A DNA stretch of 64,000 nt from Ogataea parapolymorpha DL-1 (lineage: Eukaryota > Ascomycota > Pichiomycetes > Pichiales > Pichiaceae): NCBI RefSeq assembly GCF_000187245.1, contig NC_027863.1:742735-806734 (forward strand), read 5' to 3'. The translations under genes were made by a program, and so were the position numbers. This document shows, one piece after another, positions 1 to 9,199 of this stretch; the first letter of the stretch is position 1, and each line of letters opens with the position of its first letter. A model generated the notes under the pieces. The model did no database searches, was not told where the DNA came from, and saw nothing but the letters and a program-made list of their open reading frames with translations.

Positions 1-1046
1 TTCCAAAAATCGTTCCTAGTTGTTACGATTTCGGAACGTTCCAGCTGCCAGACCTGAAACACATTGGGTACCAGCGGAAGGTGCTGTCGCAGGACGCGGA
101 GGAGATTATCATGAGACTGCTTGCGGACGTTCCGATTACAGGTTGCTTGGGTGACCAATCTGCTTCTCTGGTTGGCCAGCTGGCCTTCCAAAAAGGAGAC
201 GCCAAATGTACCTACGGTACCGGTGCCTTCTTGCTGTACAACACAGGCGACAAGAAACTGGTTTCCAAGCACGGCGCAGTCACCACTGTCGGATACTGGT
301 TCCCTGACTTGGACCCTTCTGTCGACGGCAAAGACTCGGTTAACCCTCACTACTGTCTGGAAGGTTCGATCGCTGTTGCCGGCGCGTGTGTCCAATGGCT
401 GAGAGACAACCTGAAACTCATTTATAGCTCCTCGCACATTGGTCCTCTTGCTGCTCAGGCTCCTACAAGCGCGGGCGTGGTGTTTGTTCCTGCGTTCTCC
501 GGTCTTTTTGCTCCATACTGGAACCCTAGAACTACGGGAACGATCTTTGGGCTCACGCAGTACTCCAAGGCCTCTCACATTGCCAGAGCGGCCATCGAGG
601 GAGTTTGTTTCCAGGTCCGTGCTATTTTGCGTGCCATGGTCTCAGACGCTGGCAGATCATCTGAGTTTCTCGACCATGCCGAGCTTCAAGACAAAAATAA
701 CCCATTGAACACTCTCCACGTGGACGGTGGTATGTCTCAGTCTGACGTCGTGATGCAGATTCAAGCCGATCTGCTGGGGCCATGCGTTTCGGTCGTGAGA
801 TCCGACAATGCAGAGTGTACTGCTTTGGGCTCTGCCATAGCTGCAGGACTTCACAAAAAAGTCCGGGTTTGGAAGTCGCTCAAAGACGTGAGCGAGAAGC
901 TCAACGGCGGGTCAGACGAAAGCAACATGTTCGTGGCCCAGCTGGACGACGAGAAAAGACATCACATGTGGAAACGTTGGGAAAAGGCCATTTCGAGGGC
1001 CAAAGACTGGCTCGACGACGAGACCGAACAGCCACATATTACGTAA
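1..1046 (+). CDS. GUT1: Glycerol kinase, C-terminal part (5' end outside window)
   Basis: Phosphorylates glycerol to glycerol-3-phosphate with ATP, the entry step of glycerol use in the cytosol. The reading frame is already open at base 3 and runs 347 codons to a TAA at 1044-1046, so the start codon lies upstream of the window; this is roughly the C-terminal half of a fungal glycerol kinase. Visible family motifs are VPITGCLGDQ followed by KCTYGTGAFLLYNTG (substrate/ATP cleft of the FGGY fold), the DGGMSQSD...MQIQADLLG block of the FGGY C-terminal domain, and the ALGSAIAAG helix near the end. The frame is uninterrupted. The next gene, HSP12, starts only 112 nt after the stop, and a TTACGTAA element overlaps the stop codon itself. 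Identification is firm; nothing can be said about the promoter. Confidence 0.96.
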   Translation, partial: PKIVPSCYDFGTFQLPDLKHIGYQRKVLSQDAEEIIMRLLADVPITGCLGDQSASLVGQLAFQKGDAKCTYGTGAFLLYNTGDKKLVSKHGAVTTVGYWFPDLDPSVDGKDSVNPHYCLEGSIAVAGACVQWLRDNLKLIYSSSHIGPLAAQAPTSAGVVFVPAFSGLFAPYWNPRTTGTIFGLTQYSKASHIARAAIEGVCFQVRAILRAMVSDAGRSSEFLDHAELQDKNNPLNTLHVDGGMSQSDVVMQIQADLLGPCVSVVRSDNAECTALGSAIAAGLHKKVRVWKSLKDVSEKLNGGSDESNMFVAQLDDEKRHHMWKRWEKAISRAKDWLDDETEQPHIT

Positions 1047-1120
1047 TTCCTTCTATATACTACGTATTTTTTAGCAATACTTGCTATTACGTATGATTGC
1101 TATTTGTGAACTATAAAATA
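1039..1120 (+). promoter_or_regulatory. HSP12 promoter: three TACGTA bZIP-type sites and a TATA box
   Basis: The 112 nt between GUT1 and HSP12 hold TTACGTAA at 1039-1046 (its last three bases are the GUT1 stop codon), TACGTA at 1061-1066 and TTACGTAT at 1087-1094, then TATAAAATA at 1112-1120, about 40 nt before the HSP12 ATG. TTACGTAA is the known site of Yap-family bZIP factors. No AGGGG/CCCCT stress element is seen in this stretch. Control of HSP12 by a Yap-like factor is inferred. Confidence 0.55.
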
Positions 1121-1158
1121 AGCTCGCTCGCCTCCTTTCTTTTACCATAGAAACAAAC

Positions 1159-1509
1159 ATGAGTGACATTGGAAGAAAGGACCTTAGCGACAAGCTCACC
1201 GAGACCGTGAAGCCAGACTCTGAGAAGAGTGCTTACGAGAAGACCAAGGAGCAGGTCACAGATCAGGCAGACAAGCTTGCCTCCAAGGTGACACCAGACA
1301 ACCAAAAGTCCTTCACACAGACTTTGGGCGACAAGGCTCAGTCAGGCTCTGACAAAGCCAAGTCCGAGGTCGACCAGAACCAAAGCAGCCTGGCCGACAC
1401 TGCCAACCAATATTTGGATGCCGGTAAGGAGAAGCTGAACGAGGCTGTTGAGTACGTCTCCGGTGCTCTTTCTGGTGCCAAGGAGGGTGCTGACTCCACA
1501 AAGAAATAA
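1159..1509 (+). CDS. HSP12: Hsp12-family membrane-associated stress protein
   Basis: Small hydrophilic heat-shock/stress protein that is unfolded in solution and forms amphipathic helices on membranes; in S. cerevisiae it is one of the most strongly stress-induced proteins. The 116-residue product starts MSDIGRKDLSDK, the family signature (MSDAGRKGFGEK in baker's yeast), is rich in Lys, Asp, Ser and Ala, has no cysteine and no transmembrane segment, and has the usual length (109 in S. cerevisiae). A second signature, YVSGALSGAKEG, sits near the C-terminus. The ATG at 1159 is preceded by an A-rich leader and a TATAAAATA box. Short intergenic spacing means its control elements reach into the end of GUT1. 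Confidence 0.93.
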   Translation: MSDIGRKDLSDKLTETVKPDSEKSAYEKTKEQVTDQADKLASKVTPDNQKSFTQTLGDKAQSGSDKAKSEVDQNQSSLADTANQYLDAGKEKLNEAVEYVSGALSGAKEGADSTKK

Positions 1510-1962
1510 GCTCCTCGGAAAATTCTGTATAGCTATTAAATAAATTAAGAGATTTGGTTGTTCAAAGCATACTGTTGATAACTGCAACGAACCATTGCTT
1601 AAATGTGGGGATGATTCCAAGTAGGCCGGGTAACACATGTTTATGCATCAATTTTCGGACCGGCTTTTTACGTGTGCAAACGGCGAAGTGGACTACGGGA
1701 AATAACCGATGTGGCAAACTCCTGGGGTACACGTAAAACGCGCGCTCCCAGTCAAGGTAATATAGACTATTTTTACCAGAGCAGCCAACCAGACGAAAAC
1801 TGGCGTCCCCGCTCCTGCGATAAGGAAAAACCTCTCAAATTGTATATATATCGATATTCCCTGGAATCATCAGAGAAAGTTTTTTCGCTTTGTATTCCTT
1901 TTCTCCATAGGTGGTTCCGGCTTTAACAATAGTTTGAACAATACGGAATTGCAAACTGAGTC
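1510..1962. other. Intergenic region, AGC1 promoter side
   Basis: 453 nt without a supportable gene; the short frames here have no recognisable protein and no codon bias. It contains a Reb1-like element (1624-1633), a TATATATAT run around 1842-1850 that could serve as AGC1 TATA, and an A/T-rich leader. I see no RNA gene. Confidence 0.6.
1624..1633 (-). promoter_or_regulatory. Reb1-like element TTACCCGGCC
   Basis: The + strand reads GGCCGGGTAA, i.e. TTACCCGGCC on the other strand, about 330 nt upstream of the AGC1 ATG. TTACCCG is the core bound by the general regulatory factor Reb1 in S. cerevisiae. The same ten bases recur upstream of the MET4-like gene (20713-20722) and between GLC3 and RPL4 (56858-56867). 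Function by analogy only. Confidence 0.5.
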
Positions 1963-4140
1963 ATGATTACCACTACAAATAAAAGTGACTCTCCCTTACT
2001 TTCTTTAACATCCACCCAAAAAACCGTTTCCCCCACCATGTCACCCAACGTAGATTCATCTCTGTCTACTATTTTCGAGCAGTTTTCCAAACAGTACTCA
2101 GATCTGGACACTCAGGAGAAAGTGTTGAAGTTTGAGGATTTTGTGAATGTGCTCAGAAATCAGGAGAAGCCAAATCTCTCTAGAGTGACTTCGTTCCTGC
2201 CAATCGACTCCTTTGGGTTACTTTATCTAATTGCTGACCACGAGAAGAAAGGATACTTGACAGAGAGCGATTTTCAGAAGTTTTCCAAGGAACTCCTCAA
2301 TGTGCAGACTAATACTGAGGAGTCCCCCAAGTTACTTTTCAAGCTGTTCAAGCTGTTCGAGAAAGATTTTTACAATGAGCGCGAGACTCCTCAGGAGATC
2401 AAGACGGACCGGTTCTTGGATATTCTGTCGAACCTGAACCAGACAATAAAAACAAGTTCTGACATCGAGCCTGTGAAAAAATATCTTGAGGAGAATAAAC
2501 TCGACAAATTGACCCCGGCAGACTTTTCCGCGCTTATCGAAAAGTTGCCATTGATCAAGCTTGACGAAAAGTTCAAGCAGCTGTCCCAGAACGACAAGAT
2601 CGACATCGCTAGCTTCAGAGACATAGTCAACGAAATATTCCACTCTAGACTTCCAGACAATATTCTTTCACGGATTGAATCGTTTTCAAAAGCCAATTTT
2701 GGCCCAAGCCTGTCGCTGAGCGACTCAGAAACCGTGATCAAGCTTCTTAAAGATCTTCCCTCGCTGAATTACGCCATATATGAGCAGATCTCCACTGGAC
2801 AGTACAACAACACAAATAAACTGATTTCCAAGGATGAGTTCTACAAGTTTGCCAAATCTCGCGTTGCTGGCTCCCTCACTGAGGAGGAAGCGTCGCTATT
2901 CTTCAAATGGAACCTGCAGCTTCTCCAGCAGCAAGATCGCACCTCTGCCATTAAATCTGGCGACATGTTGGCTATTCTCACGGACGACTTGATCAAAAGC
3001 CGCGAGTCTTCGGATATCGTTCCGTTCAGTTTCTATCCGATTTTGAATTCGGCTTACTCTTTCCTTCTTGGATCCGTGGCTGGTGCCATTGGTGCTACTG
3101 TTGTTTACCCAATTGATTTGGTGAAGACCAGAATGCAAAATCAGAAGGGCAACTCTCTCTACTCGTCATACGGTGACTGTTTCCGCAAAGTGTTCAAACA
3201 CGAAGGTTTCATTGGGCTTTACTCTGGTCTGCTTCCTCAGCTGGTTGGTGTTGCTCCGGAAAAGGCCATCAAACTCACTGTTAATGACATAGTGAGAGGA
3301 ATTGGAGCGGGCTACTGCAAGAATGGCGAGCTGACTATGGGCTGGGAGATCCTGGCCGGATCTTCTGCTGGTGCCTGCCAAGTCATATTCACCAATCCTC
3401 TTGAGATCACCAAAATCAGACTGCAAGTGCAAGGAGAAACTGTGAGACAAATGGCCAAAGACGGCCTTCCGTATGTTGAGAAGTCTGCCGTCGATATTGT
3501 GAGGGAGCTGGGGCTCCGGGGCCTTTATAAAGGAGCATCTGCCTGTTTGCTCAGAGACGTTCCCTTCAGTGCCATCTACTTCCCAGCATATGCAAATATC
3601 AAGAAGTTTGTGTTTGGCTTCGATCCAAACAACCCAGCCAAGAAGAGCAAGCTCGAGTCATGGGAGCTGCTTCTTAGTGGAGCGCTTGCCGGAATGCCAG
3701 CGGCATACTTCACGACTCCGTGCGACGTGATCAAGACCAGACTCCAGGTGGAGAGTCGTCCTGGCGAGAAGGCGTACAAGAACATTGCGGACGCATTCTC
3801 CCGGATATTGAAAGAAGAAGGTTTCTCTGCCCTGTTCAAGGGCGGCATCGCCAGAATCTGTCGGTCATCGCCGCAATTCGGATTCACGCTTGCATCATAC
3901 GAGCTGTTCCAGAGCTGGATTCCTCTCAAACGGTTCTACCCCGATCAGACGTCCAGAACCCTGACTGACGGCCACGGCAACGTTCTCAAATCTCTGACAC
4001 CGACCTCGTCGCAAGAAACCGTGCACCACGAGCTTTCCGAGGGCGCGAAGCAGTTTGTGAGCACGTCGCTGGAGCTGAACCCGGCTCTCAACAGCTTCAA
4101 CTACTACAATTACCTTGATTACAGGGGCAACAAGAAATAG
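1963..4140 (+). CDS. AGC1: Mitochondrial aspartate/glutamate carrier with N-terminal regulatory domain
   Basis: Exchanges aspartate and glutamate across the inner mitochondrial membrane, as part of the malate-aspartate shuttle. The 725-residue protein has an N-terminal half (about 30-340) with degenerate EF-hand-like helices (e.g. [19 protein letters not shown]), as in aralar/citrin and yeast Agc1, then a C-terminal carrier domain (about 360-655) with three repeats bearing the carrier signature: [20 protein letters not shown] and [10 protein letters not shown]. The tail after residue 660 is polar. Length is near human aralar (678) and shorter than S. cerevisiae Agc1 (902). A second in-frame ATG at 2038 would remove 25 residues; the upstream ATG at 1963 is taken because the frame is open and no other evidence decides. 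Convergent with the SAE2-like gene, 41 nt apart. Confidence 0.93.
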   Translation: MITTTNKSDSPLLSLTSTQKTVSPTMSPNVDSSLSTIFEQFSKQYSDLDTQEKVLKFEDFVNVLRNQEKPNLSRVTSFLPIDSFGLLYLIADHEKKGYLTESDFQKFSKELLNVQTNTEESPKLLFKLFKLFEKDFYNERETPQEIKTDRFLDILSNLNQTIKTSSDIEPVKKYLEENKLDKLTPADFSALIEKLPLIKLDEKFKQLSQNDKIDIASFRDIVNEIFHSRLPDNILSRIESFSKANFGPSLSLSDSETVIKLLKDLPSLNYAIYEQISTGQYNNTNKLISKDEFYKFAKSRVAGSLTEEEASLFFKWNLQLLQQQDRTSAIKSGDMLAILTDDLIKSRESSDIVPFSFYPILNSAYSFLLGSVAGAIGATVVYPIDLVKTRMQNQKGNSLYSSYGDCFRKVFKHEGFIGLYSGLLPQLVGVAPEKAIKLTVNDIVRGIGAGYCKNGELTMGWEILAGSSAGACQVIFTNPLEITKIRLQVQGETVRQMAKDGLPYVEKSAVDIVRELGLRGLYKGASACLLRDVPFSAIYFPAYANIKKFVFGFDPNNPAKKSKLESWELLLSGALAGMPAAYFTTPCDVIKTRLQVESRPGEKAYKNIADAFSRILKEEGFSALFKGGIARICRSSPQFGFTLASYELFQSWIPLKRFYPDQTSRTLTDGHGNVLKSLTPTSSQETVHHELSEGAKQFVSTSLELNPALNSFNYYNYLDYRGNKK

Positions 4141-4181
4141 ATAGAGAAATATACTGTATTTAATTCGTATACAACTTATAG

Positions 4182-5360
4182 CTATTCGGCGTTGTAGAAT
4201 ATGGACTCGTCGATCTGAAACTCGTTGCGTCGCACGAGCTGGTTCCATTCGTCGTTGCGAAAGATAAACTTGCCAACCTGCTCGTACGACGTTCCCGATT
4301 TGTCTGTTGGTTGCACCATGAAAACTGCCTGGAACAGTCTTTGCAGGGCCACCAGTTTCGCCCGTTTGATGCTTTTCTGCCGGTCTGCTTCCGATTGCGA
4401 CGGCGTCGGGAACTCTGACCGCTCGTGGCCCGGCGGCGAGTCTTGCAGATCGAGCCAGAGCTTGATTTTGTTACTGTTGAGGTTGAGGTCGAAGTTTTTG
4501 TAGTTGGACCTGTTGATCTCGAATTTAAACACCGGGTCGATTTTCGGGTTGCTCAGGGCCTGGTCGGGAGTTTTTAGCGGCGTCGGCAGCGTCGCGGAGT
4601 CGGCAGCGCTCCACGCCAACTTCACTCCAGGCGTCACCGGCTCCACCTGTCCTGCCAGGCGATTAAAATCTTTCATGGCCTCCTGTTTTAGATGTTGCTG
4701 TTGGTATTTGTACTGTGTCTGCAACGCTGGATGCGCGTACTTGGGATTAATTCGACGCAATTTGAACGCCTCTGTCTGTCCAAAGTTGGTTTCTGGGTTC
4801 GGCTTAAAATCCTCCGGCCACCAGTTCCCTTTGCGGCCCGGATGGCGTGTCAGGTCCAGCACGGCCATTTCCCGGATTTTGTCGCGCGGCTGCTGCGAGC
4901 TGCTCTGTTTTAGCACCTTTAGTGACTCTTCGTCGCAGTCGTCAAGAATTGAGTCATCTTTTGCGGGACTCACCGCCACCACAGCCGCCGTGCCAACTAA
5001 TCGCAGTTTTCGTGGCGTGTTGAACTCCGAGTCCTCGGTTTCTGTACCAGAAAGCGCAGAATAAGTTGGCGAGTGCTGCTGTGCTTTTAGTGGTGACAAT
5101 TGTATCTTCTTTGGAGAAACAAGAATGGCGTGTTTCGGGGTGTTCTGCTCGTACATCCTGAGCTTCTCTTCCAGCATGCGACACTTGTTGCGCAATTCGA
5201 TGATCTCATGCCGTTGCTGGCGCACCTGCTCGACCAGATCGCCGCGGGGCTCGCCTGTCTGTCGTCGTATTCGCGCATTTTTCCGGACCAGAAAGCTTTT
5301 CAGTGCTTCCAACATCTCCTGGTCGTCGGGCAACAGCTCATCGGCAACTGCCTTGTCCAT
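4182..5360 (-). CDS. SAE2: Sae2/CtIP-family DNA end-resection factor
   Basis: Sae2/CtIP activates the Mre11-Rad50 nuclease to start resection of double-strand breaks and open hairpins, in nucleus and meiosis. Evidence: a 392-residue protein with an N-terminal coiled coil (RQQRHEIIELRNKCRMLEEK), a long acidic Ser/Thr-rich middle, and a C-terminal block of about 86 residues that follows the Sae2 plan: DSPPGHERSEFPTPSQ (Sae2 SPPGFGRLDFPSTQ), a basic stretch, then YEQVGKFIFRNDEWNQLV (Sae2 YEREYVFKRELLNQIV) and a final aromatic tail. Several SP/TP sites are compatible with the CDK control known for the family. The frame stays open upstream to 5453, but that would overlap the next gene's stop; the ATG at 5360 (MDKAVADELL) leaves an 89-nt leader and starts directly before the conserved helix. 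Central WWPEDFKPN block is unusual. Confidence 0.8.
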   Translation of the reverse strand: MDKAVADELLPDDQEMLEALKSFLVRKNARIRRQTGEPRGDLVEQVRQQRHEIIELRNKCRMLEEKLRMYEQNTPKHAILVSPKKIQLSPLKAQQHSPTYSALSGTETEDSEFNTPRKLRLVGTAAVVAVSPAKDDSILDDCDEESLKVLKQSSSQQPRDKIREMAVLDLTRHPGRKGNWWPEDFKPNPETNFGQTEAFKLRRINPKYAHPALQTQYKYQQQHLKQEAMKDFNRLAGQVEPVTPGVKLAWSAADSATLPTPLKTPDQALSNPKIDPVFKFEINRSNYKNFDLNLNSNKIKLWLDLQDSPPGHERSEFPTPSQSEADRQKSIKRAKLVALQRLFQAVFMVQPTDKSGTSYEQVGKFIFRNDEWNQLVRRNEFQIDESIFYNAE

Positions 5361-5449
5361 GACTTTGACACGGTAGGGTGAAAATGTATTTATTTTTCGC
5401 GTCCGCGTCGGATCAGGTCGATCGGCGCATGGAATATCGTCATGGAATA

Positions 5450-6211
5450 TCATCCAAGCAGATGATCCAAAAACTCGTCCTCGGTTTGTGAAGAGTTGAG
5501 CTTCAACGACGGGGCTGGTTTTGGCGTGATCTTGTGTGCTCTGGTCTCGGGCTTCGCAGCAGATTCTTGGGCCAAAATTGTCTTATCACCCAACAGATCT
5601 GCTAAACTCTCCTCGAACTCGCCCTCCTTGGGCTTCTTCGCCGACTCTTCGAGCCTCTGAGCATTCACAGCCTTGTAGTTGTCGTCGTTAACTTTCGTGA
5701 CCTCCAGCACCTTTCTTCCTCCTGTGGTAGCAAACTTCTTTTTCATGGACGTCACCATTTTCTGCCGCTCGATGCGCTTCTGCAGCTCGTAAAAGCGAGC
5801 TTTTTCGTCCTCGCTCAGTGTGCGATTGTCTCGAGCTGCTGTATCAGGTTCAGGTTCGCCCTGTTGCTCCACACTCCAATCTAGCAGCTCCTGCTTGGAC
5901 ATCTTCTTAGGGTCCTTGTGTTTGCTGGATTTGCTGATTTCAGGGGCCGATAGCTTCAGTTTCTCCAAAACCAGTCGTGTGTTGGCCTCGTCCTGCTCCA
6001 ACTCGATCTGTCTCTGCTCTCGCTCCAATGCAATCTGTTCCTCATCTTTAGGATGCTGAATAGGCTTCAGCTCCTCGAACCGCCATTCATTGGTGATAAG
6101 CTCGTCAGCGCTTGACTCTTCACTTAAGCTATCATTCTGTTGCACTTCTCCCACCTTTTTCAAATGCTTGCGTTTGTTCTTCCACTTCCACTTATCGTTG
6201 TGCAAAACCAT
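5450..6211 (-). CDS. Unrecognised charged coiled-coil protein
   Basis: I do not recognise this 253-residue protein. It starts at a clear ATG (MVLHNDKWKWKNKRKHLKK), a strongly basic N-terminus, and continues as a highly charged Glu/Lys/Gln-rich sequence with predicted helix and coiled coil (about 60-100 and 130-175). Short landmarks are NEWRFEELKPIQHP near residue 40-55, KKFATTGGRKVLEVTKVNDDNY in the middle split by a GG turn, and the acidic-hydrophobic ends EEFEESLADLLGD-like and DEFLDHLLG at the very C-terminus, which look like short peptide-docking motifs. No membrane segment or catalytic motif. It lies head-to-head with OGG1: its ATG and the OGG1 ATG are 49 nt apart, so the two share a minimal divergent promoter. 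Confidence 0.75.
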   Translation of the reverse strand: MVLHNDKWKWKNKRKHLKKVGEVQQNDSLSEESSADELITNEWRFEELKPIQHPKDEEQIALEREQRQIELEQDEANTRLVLEKLKLSAPEISKSSKHKDPKKMSKQELLDWSVEQQGEPEPDTAARDNRTLSEDEKARFYELQKRIERQKMVTSMKKKFATTGGRKVLEVTKVNDDNYKAVNAQRLEESAKKPKEGEFEESLADLLGDKTILAQESAAKPETRAHKITPKPAPSLKLNSSQTEDEFLDHLLG

Positions 6212-6260
6212 AATTATTTCTCGACGCGACGAAAATTTTCAGCCGACGCGTCTTCAAATC

Positions 6261-7213
6261 ATGACCAAAGACATCGTCTGGAAAGCCATCCGCCTCTCTC
6301 CAAAGGTATGTAAACGGCACAGGAAATGCTCTAACTCCAGGAACTCTCGGTTGCCAGAGTTTTGCGCTGCGGACAAGCGTTCCGCTGGAAATACGTGGAC
6401 GACATATGGTCCTGTACGATCCAGAACAGAGTGCTGCTTCTGAAACAGGACGACACGTTCCTCCACTACGCATCTATCCCGCACTTGAAGGACACCGAGG
6501 AGGTGGTCTTGGACTACTTCAACCTGTCTATCAGGCTCGAAGAGCTGTACCTTGACTGGGCTTCCAAAGATAAGCATTTTACGAAAAACTCTGCAAATTT
6601 TGCCGGAATACGCATGCTCAGACAAGATCCGTGGGAGAATCTTGTGTCGTTTATCTGCTCAACCAATAACAACGTGAAACGGATCTCGAAAATGTGCGAA
6701 AATTTGTGTATTCACTATGGCGAGTTTTTGGTTGAGTATCAGGGGATCAAACACTACAAATTCCCTGAACCGGAGCGTTTGGCCCAGCCAAATGTTGAGG
6801 CTGAACTGCGTGCGCTTGGATTTGGGTATCGGGCAAAATTCATTCATCAAACCGCCAAAATGCTTACCGAGAAAGACGAGTTTGCGAAACTGTACTCGAT
6901 GAGAACGGAACCCCATAAAACGTGCCACGACTATCTCCAGACGTTCATGGGCGTCGGCCCTAAAGTTGCTGACTGTGTGTGTTTGATGTCGTTGGATAAG
7001 CACGACGTCGTTCCTGTCGACACTCATGTTTTCAAGATTGCTACCAAAACGTACCGCATGCCAGGAAAACTACTAAATAAAGAGCTTTACGCGCAAATCC
7101 AAGACAAATTCAAGCAACTATGGGGTGAGTACGCTGGCTGGGCTCACTCGGTGCTTTTTGCTGCTGATCTGCGGGATCTGAACAACGGGATCAATATAAA
7201 AACGGAAAAATAG
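6261..7213 (+). CDS. OGG1: 8-oxoguanine DNA glycosylase/lyase, one intron
   Basis: Removes 8-oxoguanine opposite C and nicks the abasic site. Exon 1 (6261-6305) encodes 15 residues, MTKDIVWKAIRLSPK; a 35-nt intron (6306-6340) follows; exon 2 (6341-7213) resumes as ELSVARVLRCGQAFRW, matching the LxLxxVLxxGQSFRW start of the Ogg1 N-terminal domain. Joining is in frame (phase 0) and gives 305 residues. The helix-hairpin-helix-GPD motif reads GVGPKVADC...VPVDTHV with the catalytic Lys at residue 223 and Asp at 242; their 19-residue spacing equals that of human Lys249/Asp268. The C-terminus is shorter than in S. cerevisiae (376). Without the intron the gene would lack its start. Convergent with ARB1, 23 nt apart; divergent from the charged coiled-coil gene. 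Confidence 0.94.
6306..6340 (+). other. Intron of OGG1 (35 nt)
   Basis: Donor GTATGT, branch site CTAAC at 6331-6335, acceptor CAG at 6338-6340. Only six bases separate the branch A from the last intron base. An alternative acceptor, TTGCCAG ending at 6357, breaks the frame and loses conserved residues. Confidence 0.9.
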
Positions 7214-7236
7214 AATGGTATTTATTAATTTTATAC

Positions 7237-9063
7237 TTACAGCACAATATTCTTGGCCAGTTTGGCCTTATATTGCCCGATAGTACCATCCCATCTGGTT
7301 GCCGTTTGGTTTTCAACAACGTAGATATCCTTTGCAATCTTGTCCAGCAATCTGAAATCGTGGGACACGACACAAACACCTCCGTTGAAGCTGTTGATGG
7401 CTTCGGCCAGAGAATCGATTGTTGGGATGTCCAGACCGTTGGTAGGCTCGTCCAGCAACAAAACATTAGGATGTTCGAGGGCCAACAGAGCAAAAACCAC
7501 TCTGGATCTCTGTCCCTCGGACAAGGTAGCCATCTGCGAGGTTTGACCTTCACCAGTCAGACCAAATCTTCCCAGTTGACCTCTCCAGTACTGGAAGTCC
7601 TGGGAAATGTGCGAAAATTTGTCCCTGACGAACTCCAAAGGCGTTTTCGTAAGGTCGAGCTGGTCAGCAGAGTGCTGCGAATACACACCGATCTTCAAGT
7701 GGGTGTGCTTGGACACTCTTCCCTTTTGGGGCTGAAGCTCACCCGTCATAAGCTTCAACAGCGTGGACTTACCCACACCGTTCGGTCCAACCAGTGCGAT
7801 TCTCGAGTCCATGTCGACTCCAAACGAAAGGTCCTTGTACAGGTAATGTTCTGGATTTCCGTCGTAAGCGAATGAAATGTCGTCGAACGAAAGCACCGGT
7901 GGAGGAAGTCTTTCCACCTCTGGGAACTTGAACGTGAAAACCTTGTCTGGGACCACTGGCTGGATGAGACCGTCGGCTTCCATCTTATCAAGGATTTTCT
8001 GTCTGGACTTAGCCTGTCTCACCAGGTTGGCATAGGTACCAGCAGAAGCAATGAATTTCTTGATGTGTTGGATTTCTTCTTGCTGTTTGTAGTATTGTTT
8101 CATTTGGTTGGTCTCCAACTCGGTTCTCGTCTTAACGTAGGCGTCGTAGTTACCACCGTACTGGGTAATTTTCTTCATTCTCATGTCAATCATGTTGGTG
8201 CAGACTCCATTCAAAAAGTCCTCAGAGTGCGAAACAAGAATCAAGGTTTTGTCGAAAAGCTTCAAGTACTCCTCCAACCACACACAGGCCTCCAAGTCCA
8301 AGTGAGCGGTAGGGTCGTCCAGCAGCAACAATGTAGGCTTGACGAACAGGGCTTTGGCAAGAGCGACTCTCATTCTCCATCCACCAGACATGTCCTTGGT
8401 CTTCTTCTTGATTGTCTGAGCGTTGAAGCCGAGACCAGTGAGGATGACAGCTGCTCTGGCTTCGAAAGTGGATGGGTCCATCTCGTCAATCTTTTCGTAC
8501 AGTGGCTCCAACAATGGTGATTCTGGTCCGTCGTTGACAATAATATCCTCAACTTCTTTTTCCAAACGAGCAAGCTCAGATTCGGCCTCTCTCACAACCC
8601 AGTCCAGGGCAGAGTATTCAGAAGCATTGGCTGGCTCGTTCAATAAATAAACATCGATGTGTTCTGGAATTGGGTACTCTCTGGCGGCCAGAGCTCTCAG
8701 GAAAGTGGACTTACCGCAACCGTTCTCTCCAAGCAATCCGTAACGTCTACCATAGTTCAATTCCAAAGAAGAGTCTTGCAAAAGAACTTTACCGTGGAAG
8801 AGAAGCGACACAGACGACATCTTGATATCTCTGGAGGTCTCCAAAGAGTCTAGAACACCGGTGGTAACTCTGTCACTCAATCCATCCTTGTCCTGTTGCA
8901 ACTTGAGCTTTTCGATCTCATCTGCTGCTGAAGACACATCCCCGCCGGACTCAAGCTTTTCCTTTTCCTTCTTGGTCAGCTTCTTAGTCTTGAGCTTTCC
9001 CTCGGCGGCCTTGGCAGCCTTCTTGGCCTCTCTCTTTGCTTTCGAAGCAGAAACAGTCGACAT
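7237..9063 (-). CDS. ARB1: ABCF ATPase of ribosome biogenesis
   Basis: Soluble twin-ABC protein that shuttles between nucleus and cytoplasm and is essential for 40S and 60S maturation in S. cerevisiae; it has no membrane domain. The 608-residue product (610 in S. cerevisiae) has a Lys/Ala-rich N-terminus, then two ATPase cassettes. Cassette 1: GENGCGKST, signature MSGGWRMR, Walker B LLLLDDPTAHLD (Asp-Asp in place of Asp-Glu, as in Arb1). Cassette 2: GPNGVGKST, signature LSEGQRSR, Walker B LLLDEPTNGLD. The inter-cassette linker is basic and helical, typical of ABCF. The frame is open a little upstream, but the ATG at 9063 (MSTVSASKAKREAKK) fits the family start. Codon choice is strongly biased, consistent with high expression. 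CTG codons at invariant leucines show standard decoding of CUG. Confidence 0.96.
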   Translation of the reverse strand: MSTVSASKAKREAKKAAKAAEGKLKTKKLTKKEKEKLESGGDVSSAADEIEKLKLQQDKDGLSDRVTTGVLDSLETSRDIKMSSVSLLFHGKVLLQDSSLELNYGRRYGLLGENGCGKSTFLRALAAREYPIPEHIDVYLLNEPANASEYSALDWVVREAESELARLEKEVEDIIVNDGPESPLLEPLYEKIDEMDPSTFEARAAVILTGLGFNAQTIKKKTKDMSGGWRMRVALAKALFVKPTLLLLDDPTAHLDLEACVWLEEYLKLFDKTLILVSHSEDFLNGVCTNMIDMRMKKITQYGGNYDAYVKTRTELETNQMKQYYKQQEEIQHIKKFIASAGTYANLVRQAKSRQKILDKMEADGLIQPVVPDKVFTFKFPEVERLPPPVLSFDDISFAYDGNPEHYLYKDLSFGVDMDSRIALVGPNGVGKSTLLKLMTGELQPQKGRVSKHTHLKIGVYSQHSADQLDLTKTPLEFVRDKFSHISQDFQYWRGQLGRFGLTGEGQTSQMATLSEGQRSRVVFALLALEHPNVLLLDEPTNGLDIPTIDSLAEAINSFNGGVCVVSHDFRLLDKIAKDIYVVENQTATRWDGTIGQYKAKLAKNIVL

Positions 9064-9114
9064 GGTCAAAGGTACCAAATTATTTTTTAAAAAATTTTAC
9101 GGTCGTGGAGGTCT

Positions 9115-9134
9115 GTAAAAAGTCGTAAAAAGTC
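9115..9134. repeat. Two tandem copies of GTAAAAAGTC
   Basis: Perfect 10-bp direct repeat 52-71 nt upstream of the ARB1 ATG, in the 136-nt gap between ARB1 and frataxin. Could be a regulatory pair for ARB1; the sequence is not one I recognise. Confidence 0.45.
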
Positions 9135-9199
9135 GATTTCGTTCCATGCACGTGATGGCAACCCATGTGATATGTACAATCGGATGCTCTATTTGCCAG

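Noticed and set aside
5361..5453. N-terminal extension of the SAE2-like gene by 31 residues
   Set aside because: It would overlap the stop of the upstream gene and precedes the conserved helix; the ATG at 5360 is sufficient.
6341..6357. Second acceptor AG for the OGG1 intron (ending at 6357)
   Set aside because: It changes the frame and removes the conserved residues before RCGQAFRW.
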